Shown here: positions 34,597 to 46,315 of the stretch, piece after piece
Layout of the letters: every line of letters starts with the position of its first letter
How positions within the stretch are numbered: the stretch's first letter is position 1
Notes under the pieces: generated by a model
The model's input: only the letters and a program-made list of their open reading frames with translations
What the model was told of the DNA's origin: nothing
The model's database searches: none
From: Arsenophonus sp046530735
GTDB lineage: Bacteria; Pseudomonadota; Gammaproteobacteria; Enterobacterales; Enterobacteriaceae
Reading direction: 5' to 3'
NCBI GenBank assembly: GCA_046530735.1
Contig: JBHEQV010000010.1
Coordinates: 40,816-104,815, forward strand
DNA length: 64,000 nucleotides
Position numbers and translations under genes: made by a program

Positions 34597-35625
34597 AGAC
34601 TATCTTGGCAAAGATTATTGCTTTTTTTTGCATAACAATTTGTAATTATATCTGTATTTCAATTGTTATTATTTCAAACAATCTTCTCCACGCAGATAAT
34701 TCATCAGTAAATAAAATGACCCTAAATAATGGAATCTACTTAGCCATCCTTTTAATTAACTGAATAAGTTTTGAACTTAGATTTTTTTACCAAGAACTTT
34801 ATGATTACCTAATCTTAATACGATGATGACTAATTTCATAGTCACTAGAAAAATTCTCTAACATCATCCTTTATCTGATCAAAGGATGAAATTTTTATTG
34901 ATATGGTTAGCTCAAAAAACGGTTAGTAAACTCTGAATTAAACTCTTCAAGAATCTGATCGCTTACATAACTCTGTTCTATCTAGGATCAAGATTAAGAT
35001 CGCGATTTATTCTTTCCTTTTATCTTCTCTTCTCCCGCGGTTCTATTTTTCTTATTTTGGAATATAACACTTCTCTTTAAAGAACTTATGGAAAATGTTT
35101 TATTGATTTCAACAAATAGCACTTAATGCATTTATGTTGACTGTCGATTCTGAAGCAAGAAAACAGTGACCCAATTAAACTCTGTTTTGAATTTAATGCA
35201 TATATACTTTATGACTCTTATAAAGTAAAATTATTTAAGATATATTGGAGATAACTAAACTATTTATTCTTTTGATGTAGTTTCGCCAGAGGGCTTCCAA
35301 AGAAGATTGTTAAATATTTTTTCTGCAATCGTGGATTTGCAATAATATCGCTGTAACCCTAAATAAACCTCTACTCATAGGATAACATATTCACTATGAT
35401 AATATTTGGGCAAGATAAAGTAGAATAAATTGATTCAATGTATTAATTGAGATTAATCAATAGATTATCGCCGAACCAACTAATTAAAATGCAATTTATG
35501 TTAACAGGGACTCAAGAAGGAGAACTTTTAATCTATAACTGTTTTCTTTTTTATGACAACCTCTATAGCAAAAATCCTTCATGTAATATAAGAGATTTCT
35601 ATCGAAAATATTTTCCAACATAACT
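34597..35625 (-). mobile_element. IS1595-family element inside IS481, dead
   Basis: Minus-strand copy of about 1.03 kb, with end repeats GACTATCTTGGCAAAG on the left and TTTTCCAACATAACT on the right. It aligns with the plus-strand copies. The transposase has many stops and indels. It adjoins an IS481 N-terminal piece in the same orientation at 35626. Confidence 0.75.
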
Positions 35626-35850
35626 GATCGTCAATATCATCTTATTTCTTTCTTTAGCAACGGTAATTTTAATATACTTATAACGCTTAACTAAAGTATA
35701 TTCAGGTTTTTTGGCCTGAAGAGCAATTTATAATTTTATGTATTGCAGTTGCTTTACGACAGAAGCTAATTATTAGGATATCTTACCATCAAGTATATCC
35801 ATGAAATAGCCACAGTTGATGAATAAGAATGTGCGATAAATATCTATATA
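35626..35850 (-). mobile_element. IS481-family remnant, N-terminal part
   Basis: Reads on the minus strand as VKRYKYIKITVAKE, the decayed helix-turn-helix end that precedes the IS1595 junction in the other nested copies. The remainder of the transposase is absent on the other side. Confidence 0.6.
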
Positions 35851-35911
35851 ATGATCTAGAAATAAAAATCTAATTAAAAAAGCTAAGAAAAAAGTGCTGT
35901 TTATTTTTATG

Positions 35912-37323
35912 GAATTATCCTTAATTCTAGTATATGAGTTTCATAGATGGTGACGTATCTCTGACTGATTAATTTTAGATGATCTCAATAACAGAGTGAT
36001 ATATGTCATGAAAATCTATCCTTATAAATATCCGTAAAACCAGATACGATCTCTTATCCCTTGCATGAACGCATTCATGAATGGTATCGTCAGGTAGTTA
36101 TAATAGACGTCGCTGTTGAGGTGGAGATCGAAGACGTTATGCTGCGATAACATGCTAAACTCCGCCGCCTTATCCACATGTGGTCAGGTGGCGTTGTCCG
36201 TAACGATTATTTGCTACAGCAAACTCTATACAGAATGATATTAAGATATTGAGATTAAATTATATAAAGTTAGGGAATTGTCGCGATAACAGAATATAAT
36301 TTAACAACTCTTTATTTTATTATCTAAACCGTGCAAAATGGGGAAGAATTGCTACAATGGCTGACTATCTGTCAGACATCTCCATCGCTGATTTTTATTA
36401 AGCTCTGGAGCAGTTCTCGGTAAAAAGCACATTGTCACCCTGCAGAAAATCTCCATCAGTAGACTGAAACGTCGATGCCTTGAAGACCATTGGTAATGGT
36501 AGCTGCGTAATTTAAGCGATACACGCTACGTTTATTTCTTGGCTGAAAGGCATATTATCTCATTCAATTAAGCAGCTCATCTCCTTTAGCCTGCTATAGT
36601 TATATTGTCGGTACTGAGGATGGATGTAGAAAGCTTCTTACGATCAATGATGGTTATTGAAAACTAAAAGGGGGAAACTTGGCTAACTTCTGGATGACCG
36701 CGCGAGCGATGTGCCTTGAACCATATTATTTCCTGACTTGCTACGGGAGATGATAGCATTAATTTTGGAGTGCAATGTAATGGCAAAGATGCTCCCAAAG
36801 ACGCAGCAGCAATGTTATTGGTAGATAAAATTAGATAATATGCAAGCTTCCATTACTCAACGGCATGCAGCACCAAAAGTTAAGGGTTAGCTAAGAGAGC
36901 TCTGGCTAGTAGAGAGCTGTGATATCGATCATAAAGCTTATGATGTTTGTTTACAATAGTTTTGCAGATATCATCCAGCGATGAAGAATCTATAGAAAGA
37001 ACAAGAATAGTTACTGAAATTCTATACCTTCCTTTATTCTAGTGGTATAAATAAAAACGATGAATTCGGATTGAATTAACTTTTGCAACAGTGAAGTTAC
37101 GAATCCTGACGCACGAAGTACTTTGCTTCGAGAAAAAGAACCATTTCAATGGTATTTAAGCCGATCTCCCTCGTTTTCTTAGAAAAGTTAGAACCGGTCA
37201 AAAGGATTTTATTTGCTGACTCTTGGTGGTAATAACGTCCAATTTGAGGATGGAGAATAGATTTATGAAGGATAATCGCAAAGCTTATTCTAACCGTCAT
37301 ACACCAAATTTGCTAATATAACT
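35912..37323 (+). mobile_element. IS256-family element, full length but dead
   Basis: Left end GAATTATCCTTAATTC, right end ACACCAAATTTGCTAATATA, about 1.4 kb. Fragments of the mutator-type transposase are readable (a VRNDYLLQ-like start near 36198 and ending fragments near 37130-37260) with many stops. It occupies the position where ydgH stands in relatives. Confidence 0.8.
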
Positions 37324-37654
37324 TATCTGAATATCAAGATAATGCAGTAGCGTTATAATTAGTATTAATTTCTAATTAATAATAAAAATTACAATAATAT
37401 ATTATGCTTAAATAAGTAAGAATTTTAATGAATTAAATTATCCGTTTTTTGAATTATAGACAAAATCTATAAATAATTTTTATAAAAACAAGTATTTTTT
37501 CTTTTATGCATATTTAACGATTGCATATCATATTTCATAACCGTAAAATTTTACTAAATTTTTTTCTATTTAATTTTGTCAATTTGGTTTTTATAGAAAA
37601 ATTATTATTAGTGAAATAAACTAAATTATGACAAATATATTTTAGGATATTTCT
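37324..37654. other. Spacer upstream of ydgI
   Basis: Very AT-rich, with no gene. It presumably holds the promoter of the transporter gene. AGGA at 37644-37647 is the ribosome binding site. Confidence 0.5.
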
Positions 37655-39049
37655 TTGAATAATAAAAAATTAAATTTGACCGCTTTAACCGCATTAGTAT
37701 TAAGCTCAATGGTTGGAGCGGGTGTTTTTAGTTTACCGAAAAATATGGCTGAAATCGCTAGCCCCTTAGCACTTATTATAGGTTGGAGCATTACAGGTAT
37801 CGGTATTTTATTTTTTGCCATATCTTTATTATTGCTTTCACGTATTAGACCTGATTTAGATGGAGGAATTTATTCTTATGCTAAAGAAGGCTTTGGCGAA
37901 CTAGTTGGTTTTTGTTCAGCCTGGGGATACTGGTTATGTGCTATTATCGCTAATGGTTCCTATTTAGTTATCGTCTTTACAGCTCTGAGTTTTTTTACTG
38001 ATCACTCAGATAATATCATTTTTGGTGATGGCAATACTTGGCAATCTTTGATTGGAGAATCTATCTTCCTATGGATCATTCATTGGTTAGTATTAAAAGG
38101 TACACAAACTGCTGCCGAGATCAACAAATTAGTAACTTTAGCTAAATTAATTACTCTTAGCCTGTTTATCATTTTAGCTATTTTGGCGTTTAAGATAGAT
38201 ATCTTTAAATTTGATTTTACCGGTATTGAAATGGGTATACCAATTTGGCAACAAATTAAAAATACTATGCTAATTACACTATGGGTATTTATTGGTATCG
38301 AAGGGGCAGTGGTTGTTTCAGCGCGTGCTCAAAGACGTAAAGATATTGGTTTAGCAACGTTACTTGCCGTAATTTCAGCTTTAACTATTTATATAGTAAT
38401 TACTTTACTTTCCTTAGGCATCGTTCCAAGATCAGAATTTTCTGAAATGAAAAATCCCTCTATGGCATCACTTATGATCAATATGATGGGAAATTATGGA
38501 GAGATTATCATTGCAGCAAGTTTGATTATTTCTGTTTGCGGTACTTATTTAAGTTGGACAATAATGGCAACAGAAATTCCTTATATCTCCTCACTCAATG
38601 GATCATTTCCTAAAATATTTAAATATCAAAATAAAAATAACACCCCCTCCTCATCTCTTTGGTTTACAAACGGCGCCGTACAATTAGCATTAATATTAAT
38701 TTGCTTGAGTGGTAGCAACTACAATATTTTATTAAAAATAGCCTCAGAAATGATTTTAGTTCCTTATTTTTTAGTTGGTGCTTTTCTAATCAAAATTTCT
38801 TTTGAACATGCTAATAAAAAATTACTTATTATTGGTGCAGTAACCAATTTATATGGTCTATGGTTACTTTATGCTTCAGGAACAATTAATTTACTTTTAT
38901 GTTTTGTTCTTTATATTCCTGGCTTATTTATCTTTCTCTATGCTCAAAATCAAAACAATAATAAACCACTTAGTCTATTAGAAAGAAGCTCTATAGCAAT
39001 GATTGTTTTCTTTTCTATACCAGCAGTTTGGTATTTACTTCATATTTAA
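37655..39049 (+). CDS. arcD: Basic amino acid antiporter, YdgI/ArcD type
   Basis: Inner-membrane transporter of the APC superfamily. The YdgI/ArcD branch exchanges arginine for ornithine or transports related basic amino acids. The product has 464 residues and about 12 to 13 predicted membrane helices. It opens with the superfamily signature LSSMVGAGVFSLPKNMA (residues 16-32), and PDLDGGIYSYAKEGFGELVGF follows helix 2. The conserved WVFIGIEGAVVVSARA lies in helix 6. The start is TTG with AGGA seven bases upstream. The neighbour order pntBA, then ydgI, is that of relatives minus ydgH. Intact. Exact substrate is not provable from sequence, and lysine exchange is also possible. Confidence 0.85.
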   Translation: MNNKKLNLTALTALVLSSMVGAGVFSLPKNMAEIASPLALIIGWSITGIGILFFAISLLLLSRIRPDLDGGIYSYAKEGFGELVGFCSAWGYWLCAIIANGSYLVIVFTALSFFTDHSDNIIFGDGNTWQSLIGESIFLWIIHWLVLKGTQTAAEINKLVTLAKLITLSLFIILAILAFKIDIFKFDFTGIEMGIPIWQQIKNTMLITLWVFIGIEGAVVVSARAQRRKDIGLATLLAVISALTIYIVITLLSLGIVPRSEFSEMKNPSMASLMINMMGNYGEIIIAASLIISVCGTYLSWTIMATEIPYISSLNGSFPKIFKYQNKNNTPSSSLWFTNGAVQLALILICLSGSNYNILLKIASEMILVPYFLVGAFLIKISFEHANKKLLIIGAVTNLYGLWLLYASGTINLLLCFVLYIPGLFIFLYAQNQNNNKPLSLLERSSIAMIVFFSIPAVWYLLHI

Positions 39050-39714
39050 TTAAAGAGATTTTTAAAAAAAAGTTGCTAACAGATAATTATGTTAGTTATT
39101 TCTATTTATAGAATAAATTGTTAACTTAAGAAGTTATCTTGCTGGTCAAGACCTCATTAGTTATTTAACTATAAAAGTATCTTTTACTAAATTCATATTA
39201 AACAATAGTTTTATATAGCTGTTATTAGCAGCTAATAAAATTAAAATTGATTAATCACTATCTTTTATATATTATATTTAATTAATAGTTAATAACTACA
39301 TAAAATCATTTTATGATTAAAAAATTAGTTTTTTATTTTAATGAGTTTAATATTATTAAATCTTATATTTCCCATTTAAAATAAAAATATTTTTAAAAAA
39401 CAGTACTTTATTTATTATTTAAGAAATAAAAGGTTAAAACTATAATTAATTTATTAATGATTAGTTTATTATTAATATTTTATTTATTTCAATTCACTGC
39501 TCATCTATTAAATAGATATATAAAATTTCTCTAGAAATAATTTAATCGTTTTATACGTTTAAAATACTTACTAAAGATAAAACAATTCCTTAAGAATTAA
39601 GGCAAAAAATAGCTTTTAAAAAGTACACAACACACCATCTCCTCACTAACTATTTTTAATATTAAAATCAAGAATTATCTAAGTTCTTTGGTCAAGAACT
39701 ATTATATGGAGCCC
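39050..39714. other. AT-rich spacer, nothing seen
   Basis: About 665 bp of extreme AT content after ydgI, with no frame over 30 codons and no IS match. It could be the end product of erosion of a former gene. Confidence 0.5.
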
Positions 39715-39935
39715 CTCCCATCGCACAACCATATTCATTGACAAATATAGCTACTAAGCTAATATAGTTGAAGCAAATATCATTATAATAAGGGTCCGTC
39801 GTCAGAAAACTATAACACCTAAAATCAGAGCTGTTCTTTAGGAAAACGAAGAGCTTGCGTCTACTTTAGTTAAGCATTATGAGATATCCAAACTTACCGT
39901 TGCTAAAGGGCGAAAAGAAGATGATGTTGATCATC
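39715..39935 (+). mobile_element. IS481-family remnant, N-terminal part
   Basis: The best-preserved IS481 start. After the end repeat it gives T-P-K-I-R-A-V-L..NEELASTLVKHYEISKLTVA-like residues and then K-G-R-K-E-D-D-V-D-H, matching the family's N-terminal helix-turn-helix and the linker after it. It continues at 40985 across an IS1595 insertion. Confidence 0.75.
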
Positions 39936-40984
39936 GACTATGGTAGCAAAGGTTATTGGTAGAAATCCATTATACTATATGAAGAATTTTCGCTATAGCG
40001 CAGAGATTACGATGAAAATACAAACAGTCATGCAGGTCAAAGAGATTCTTTCCTCATTCCCTCCCAACATAAAGCTGCATCTAATTAATTATCTCAGCGA
40101 CAATCTGTCGGATAATATTGATTTATATATTGAATCAACTTATTTTATTTTATCATGCTCATACTGTCACAGTAAATATATTATCCACTGTGAACATTTA
40201 TTATGGTTAGAGCTATATTTTGTTATAAAATCTCCTATTGCAGAAAAATATTTAAGAATCTTACTGGGAAGCTCTCTGATAAAACTACATCACAAGGATA
40301 AATGATTTAGTTATCTTCGATGTATGTTAAATAGTTTAACTTTAGGGAGGTCAGCGAAATAAACAAGCATTGATTTAAAATAGCATTTAAATTGGCGTCA
40401 CTATTTTCTTGATTCAGTAACGACCAGGCAACATAAATGCACTAAATAGTATTGCTTGAAGTCGACGAAACATTTTTCCTTGATCTTTTAAAGAGAAGCA
40501 TTACTTACTACATAGAAAAGCTAGAAAATGTGGGAGGAAAAGAGATAAAAGAAAGAATGAATTCTGAACTTAATCGCCAAAGATCTAGAGAAGCTATGTG
40601 AGCGATGAGATTCTTAAAAAGTTTAATATAGAGTGTGTTAGCTGTTTTCTTTAGCTTATCATAAATAAAGAATTCATTCTTTTCTAAAATGGGAGCTAAA
40701 TGATAAGAAACCTCTTTGCAAACGAGCATGAAATTAGAAACAATCGCCTAATAATATTGGCAATCAGAGAGTTATTGGTAAAATAAATTATACATTTAAA
40801 CTCTAAACAGTTATTTTAGCCGATTAAAAAGATAGCTGAATATCTTCTATGGTATAGATAGAATCGTTCCATACCAAATTATATGATCTTTAAAAAAATT
40901 GTTTGAAATCACAAGAATTGAATGTAAATGTGGCTACAAATTGCTATGCGAACAAAGTAATAACATTTACTAATATATATAGCC
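39936..40984 (+). mobile_element. IS1595-family element inside IS481, longest surviving frame
   Basis: About 1.05 kb, flanked by TGATCATC on the left and TGATAATC on the right, a near-perfect 8-bp target duplication. The frame at 39940-40305 keeps the N-terminal part of the transposase, including the zinc ribbon CSYCHSKYIIHC and the L-x-G-S-S-L-x-K-L-H-H-K-D-K segment (family T-G-T-P-L-A-R-L-R-x-K-D). Beyond that the frame is broken and no catalytic domain can be made. Confidence 0.85.
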
Positions 40985-41850
40985 TGATAATCACAGCCAC
41001 ATTCTCCATCGTTTACTGACGATGCCATTGTCCGCTTAGGAAGTTGTAGGCGTTTTCCTGCGAAAAATATTTTCTCCCTCTTAATGATCTGTTAGCAGGC
41101 ATCCAAATTTCTAAATCTGTTATATCTTGATCTGACTGAATCGCTGTTTATGCAGTTAGGAAGTGCAAATTTGCGTAAAATGAGATAAGGGAAAACTACG
41201 AAGCTGAACATAAAACGTTTAAAAAACTAGCATGCTTATTTATGCGTAGATGTAAATATCATTCCGAAAATGTAAATAAAACTTTATAACCCTATCTTTT
41301 ATAGATATAGATCATATTACTCAATGGGTTTTATTCACCTTTACAATACCAAGACCGTGATTAATGCTTGATGCTTATCACGTAATTTTAATCGAGCATC
41401 TCCAATAACTATCTATTGGATACTTACAGATAATGGAAAAGAATTTACAAATTAATTTTTGGTCTTCAAAAATGTTCAGTCACTGGAAAACAGGGATTGG
41501 AGTGTTTATATATAGAGCTTGGTATAGAATACTGACTTAGACCGTCTATTCATCCTTAAATGAAATCGTATATTTGAGCAATCTATATAGGTGCAAAAAA
41601 ATAGTCTATAAAACTATTATTAATAGTTAGGAGCTTGAAATTAGTCTACATTGATATGTTTAGTTATATAATCAGAAATTACTAAAATCAAATATTAGGA
41701 AATAAACTCCATTACAATCATATAAAAGATTAGTTCAAAGTTAAACTTGAATTATAAAAATTATACTATCTTCCAAGAATTGATAATTAACAATTATCCG
41801 ATTATAAGAAAATTTTTGCAAATTAGTACATAAAATAAAAAAGGAAAATC
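40985..41850 (+). mobile_element. IS481-family remnant, central and C-terminal part
   Basis: Continues the copy at 39715. Readable pieces are SFTDDAIVRLG, LLNDLLAGIQI (family P-L-D-D-L-L-x-V), F-I-D-I-D-H-I-T-Q-W-V-L-F-T-F, a D-N-G-K-E-F motif near 41430, E-L-G-I-E-Y-x-L-R-P-S-I-H-P near 41515-41560, and a C-terminal K-D-W-F-K-V-K-L-E-L then YYLP. Stops and shifts throughout. Confidence 0.8.
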
Positions 41851-41944
41851 AATAGCTAACGAGAGAGATTACTAGCTTGTTTTAGCATCTCTAATTATAA
41901 GCACAATTTTTTGCTAGTAATAAGTTTCAAAGAAGCGTAGCTTA

Positions 41945-42480
41945 TACTAATGCGCGTTTTTGATCTATCATCCTGAACCATTAGAATCAAGCGCAATAAT
42001 ACAATAAGCAATAAAGAACTAACTAAGTTATTCGAGTTCTACGTATGAGTTTATGAGAAAATATTGAGTTATTTGATAGCACTAATTCTATTTTTATCAG
42101 GAAAATACTTAAAACTAATAAAAAGTCTGTTAAAATTCAGGATCTGGCAGGCAGAATCTTAAACATGGAATTCTTATTAGATCTCAATCTTAGATAAATC
42201 ATTTCTTGCAAAGAAAATGGAATTCACTATTATAAAATCAGTAGAACTCAGCATCAATATCATTTTTACTTCTTTCAGAACGCTATAATATTAAATTAAA
42301 CCTAAACAAATCAGTAAAAACAATAATGGAAAAGTTATGCTTATTTTTAGTTGTGAATAATATAAACTTATAAAACCCCATTAATTTGCCCAGTTATATT
42401 TCTTGAGGCTTTGATGCGTAAAGAAAAATAATACATTAAAATTAATCTCCATCTTAAAGTCCAATCAAGTATTAATACTT
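41945..42480 (+). pseudogene. rsmE: Eroded 16S rRNA m3U1498 methyltransferase
   Basis: RsmE normally precedes gshB in enterobacteria. Readable pieces in order are M-R-V-F at about 41952, then IYHPEPLES-like one frame away, R-K-I-L-K-T-N-K-K-S-V-K-I-Q-D-L-A-G-R near 42095-42160, and KEKMEFTIIKSVELSINIIF near 42205-42265. The last matches the family's G-E-K-M-E-F-T-I-Q-K-S-I-E-L-G-V-S-x-I. The C-terminal SPOUT knot is not recognisable. Many stops. Loss of this rRNA methylase is tolerated in E. coli. Confidence 0.75.
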
Positions 42481-42682
42481 TTTCGCAACCGGTAAATAAA
42501 ATTCCTTCTTCTATTAGCTAAGAAGAGGAGACTTTCACTAAATAAAATCATAATGACAACTGATTAGCAATTTACTAATATTCTATTTTTTGAGCATCGG
42601 ATATTAAAAACAGAAACCACTGTGTCAACTGCAAATAACAAAATTACAAGTTTATTTCAGCGATCTTGGTTAAGGAGATAAA

Positions 42683-43640
42683 ATGATTAAATTAGGTATT
42701 GTGATGGATCCCATCTCAACCATAAAAATTAAAAAAGATAGTAGTTTTGCTATGCTATTAGAAGCACAACGCCGTGGATATGAAATTCACTATATACAAA
42801 TGGACGATCTCTATTTATCAGAAGGTGAAGCATACGGACATACCAAACAATTAGTTAACATTAAAGAAGATACTACACAATGGTATGAATTTAGTGTTGA
42901 ACAAGACATTGCTCTGAAGAATCTTGATGTTATTTTAATGCGTAAAGATCCCCCCTTTGATATTGAATATATTTATTCTACATATATCCTTGAAAGAGCA
43001 GAACAAACAGGTAGTTTAATTGTCAATAAACCTCAAAGCTTACGGGATTGTAACGAGAAACTATTTGCCGCTTGGTTTTCTAAGTTAACACCTAAAACGC
43101 TAGTAACTAGAAATAACAAAAAACTGCGTGAATTCCATCAAAAATATGGTGATGTCATATTTAAACCTCTCGATGGAATGGGTGGCGCCTCTATTTTTCG
43201 TCTAATGAAAGATGATCCTAATGTTAGTGTCATTATTGAAACATTAACCCAACATGAACAGCGTTTCTGTATGGCTCAAAATTATTTACCTGCTATTAAG
43301 CAAGGAGATAAACGGGTATTGGTTATCGATGGTGAACCAGTTCCTTATTGCTTAGCTCGTATTCCGGCTCAAGGTGAAACGCGAGGAAATTTAGCTGCCG
43401 GAGGGTATCCTGAAGCGAGACCATTAACCGAAAGTGATTGGGAAATTGCTAGAACGGTCGCACCTATTTTAAAAAAAAAGATTAATTTTTGTTGGATTAG
43501 ATATCATTGGTGATCGCTTAACCGAAATAAATGTCACTAGCCCTACCTGTATACGTGAAATTGAAGCAGCATTTTCGGATATATCAATCACAGGTATGTT
43601 ATTTAATGCAATTGAAAAACAACTGACTGCAAAACAGTAA
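42683..43640 (+). pseudogene. gshB: Glutathione synthetase, frameshifted in a poly-A run
   Basis: ATP-grasp enzyme that adds glycine to gamma-glutamylcysteine, the second step of glutathione synthesis. The first 269 codons are intact and very close to E. coli GshB: MIKLGIVMDPI, LMRKDPPFD, IVNKPQSLRDCNEKLF, KPLDGMGGASIFR and GEPVPYCLARIP then GETRGNLAAGG. At 43471-43479 a run of nine A shifts the frame, ending early at 43513. The original frame resumes as LIFVGLDIIGDRLTEIN, contains the N-x-T-S-P-T-C-I-R-E-I metal and glycine site, and ends at 43640. A one-base loss or two-base gain in the A-run restores the frame. A strong AGGAG precedes the ATG. Everything else is conserved, so the gene is either rescued by slippage, very recently dead, or miscalled. 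Confidence 0.9.
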
Positions 43641-43879
43641 GTTAACTACAGTTAACTGAATAATAAAATAGAGATGATGATAAATATTTTCTATTGTTAA
43701 AAACCATTAATTATGTACAGTTAGTCTAAATTAAAAGTTAAATAACTATAAATATGGTTTATTAATTATTTTAAATCTTAAATTAAGTATATTTTATTGA
43801 TAATTAAAGAAAATAAATATTAATTTATAAAACTACTTTCTCAGTGCCATACTAAAGTTAGTAGATCCATATTTCAAAA

Positions 43880-44990
43880 ATTAGTGCTTTATATCTGTGA
43901 ACATAATGAAAAGCTGCTATCTGTCTTGTTATCAACAGCTCATATTAAAGTGCCTAAGATTAGGGAATTGCAGCGGCAATGGAATATGCTTCAACAGCTT
44001 GTTTCTACTTCATTATCTAAAGCATGCAAAAATGTCGAAGAGTTGTTACTATTGGGCATTTGGCGAGGAATATTCACCGATGATTTTCACTAAGCTCTGT
44101 GCAGTTCTTGATAAAAATCATAGATCTCTACTGAAGTATCATCATCAGATTAAAACAGCAATGACTTGAAGAGCATAGGCAATGGTTGCTTGCGTGATTT
44201 AAACGATACCGCTATGTTTATTTCTTGGCTGAAGGCCATAGCTCTATTCTGTCAGATAAACTGATTACCTTTTTCTACTGCTCATTATTGGCGTTACTGA
44301 GGATAGATTTAAAAAATCAATTCTAATCGAAGATTCTTATCAAGAATCAGAAGGAAAGTTTCCTGAACTTTTCAATATTCTATTAGAGAATAACTTAACT
44401 ATATCTCCTAGCCCCTAGTACAGGAGAACGCTTTTCTTGGTTTTTTGGAATTCAATAATAAAGATGTTCCCGGGCATGCAGCATAAATGCTGTTAAGTAC
44501 GTAAAATAGCTAATGTGCTAGCTTTTGTTCTCCAAAAGCATGCAACACCAAAAGTTTAAAGGTGATCTTCGTGAGATCTGGCTAGTAAAGAACTGCGCTG
44601 CTAACAATAAAGCTCTTAATGTTTTATTAAGAAGGTTTTAGCGAAGCATCCTACATCGATGAGAAACTTCAGAAAGATTGAAAAGAGCTTCTGGAATTCT
44701 ATGCTTTCCCTTTAATGCTTTGATATAAATAAGAACGATAAATTCAGATTAAATCAACTTTTGCGATAGTAAAGTTATGAAGCTGATGCGCTAAAAAGCG
44801 TTATTCAAGAAAAACAACTCTTTCAATGCTATTTGAGTTGCTATAGTTTACTTAAAAAATTACAACTGTCTAATGGGATTAATCTTATTTAACCATACAA
44901 ATAACATTCAACTAAGGATAGATAGCAGATTAATGAAACATCAGAGTGGAATATAATTCGACCGTCATACACCAGATTTACTAATAATTC
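43880..44990 (+). mobile_element. IS256-family remnant, 5' truncated
   Basis: Starts inside the N-terminal region (KVPKIRELQRQWNMLQQL then SLSKACKNVEELLLL, family V-P-K-V-R-D...L-K-R-A-K-S-V-E-E-L-L) and runs to the right terminal repeat CATACACCAGATTTACTAAT. The two overlapping open frames at 43884-44169 are parts of this dead transposase. The rest is broken. Confidence 0.8.
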
Positions 44991-44999
44991 TAAAATAAA

Positions 45000-46270
45000 T
45001 ACTTAGAAGGTAATTTATAAAAACGTATACCCACATAACTAAACTGCTTTTCATCATTGATAACAACTCAATAATTTTCTTAAAACACGGTAAAATTGTT
45101 AGTTTAGGAACATATTTATTTGTAGAGCGAATGCTTGCCTACATCATTTGTGTCATGGTGGCATCCAGGACAACTACTGATGTGATTCTCCTAAATTTTT
45201 TCCACAGCACTTTTCTGCTAAAGTTATAAATTAAAAGTCTGTAGTTTATGGGTTTAAAGGTACCGAGAAATGGTTAGAATAGCATTTTCATATTTTGCTC
45301 AATTGCAACTTGCAACATATTACTTTCACTCACTATCCCCATCTTCTTTATATTTTTTAACAATAATTAACTTGTGCGACTTAACGATCTTTTTAGATCG
45401 CTACTCTCATCTATGCCGCAGTGAGCACGTAAACAGGATATTGAAATTGGTATCTTCTCTACGCCTTACACACTTATGGTTAATAAACTCAATCAATATT
45501 CGCATACTCATTTCTCCATGATCATGTGAAAGTTTAGATATTAAGCATACTGCTGTATGTTGTGAGTTGCTTTTCAAAAAAACGGTCTAAAAATCTAGCA
45601 ACCGTTATTATTCAACTGCTATGTCATGTCATTTAAAACTATGACCTAATATAAATTTCAGTATTTTCCTGATTTATGGTAAATTCGTGCCAGAAAGCAA
45701 TCTTATCATTCTCTGAAAGCACAATGGAGGTTATCGGAAAAATACACTTAGGTAAAATACAAAAGAGGTGTGGCATAGCATGAAATGCCTCGGGTACTAT
45801 ATTTTCCATCTTCCAGATAGCCATTATAATTATGGTGTGTTATTATGGTTCCTTGTCTAATCATAAACGAGGCACACTATTACCGAATGTGTAAGTAAGG
45901 CACTGAATATGATAGCTTTTAAAAATTGAAATTTATCTTTTTTAATAAAAAAATTATTCCTATGTATAGATCCGTACAAATGCATTCTATGTGCCGATAG
46001 GGTATTTTTATTGATGTTTACGTTGCTAAACAGACAACAGAATTATTGTTAGAAACAATGCATAAAATAAAAAACAATAATTATTAAATCAAATCTAGTA
46101 TTAACATCTATAAAATTAGTTCATTAGATGATGTAATATTTATTTTGATAAAATTTTAATTTACAATAGACTCAAGTAAACTGATCCTTTTTCTAAAAGC
46201 AAAAGGATTGCTTCTCTCTCTTCTTAAAGAGAGATTTAATTTCCTAACCATCAAATTAAAATTCTTTCTC
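45000..46270. repeat. Repeat family C, long copy
   Basis: About 1.27 kb related to 28370-29610 and, at its right end, to 1-300. Two inverted repeats lie near the right end: AATCCTTTT-type arms around 46175-46207, and CTCTCT / AGAGAG arms around 46213-46235. It abuts the 3' end of the 23S remnant, where a 5S gene would be expected. A minus-strand frame at 45639-45824 is open but unrecognised. Element type unknown. Confidence 0.5.
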
Positions 46271-46315
46271 TCTTAAAACACCTTTAGTCCTATCAGGAAT
46301 TAATCCTTTTAAATC

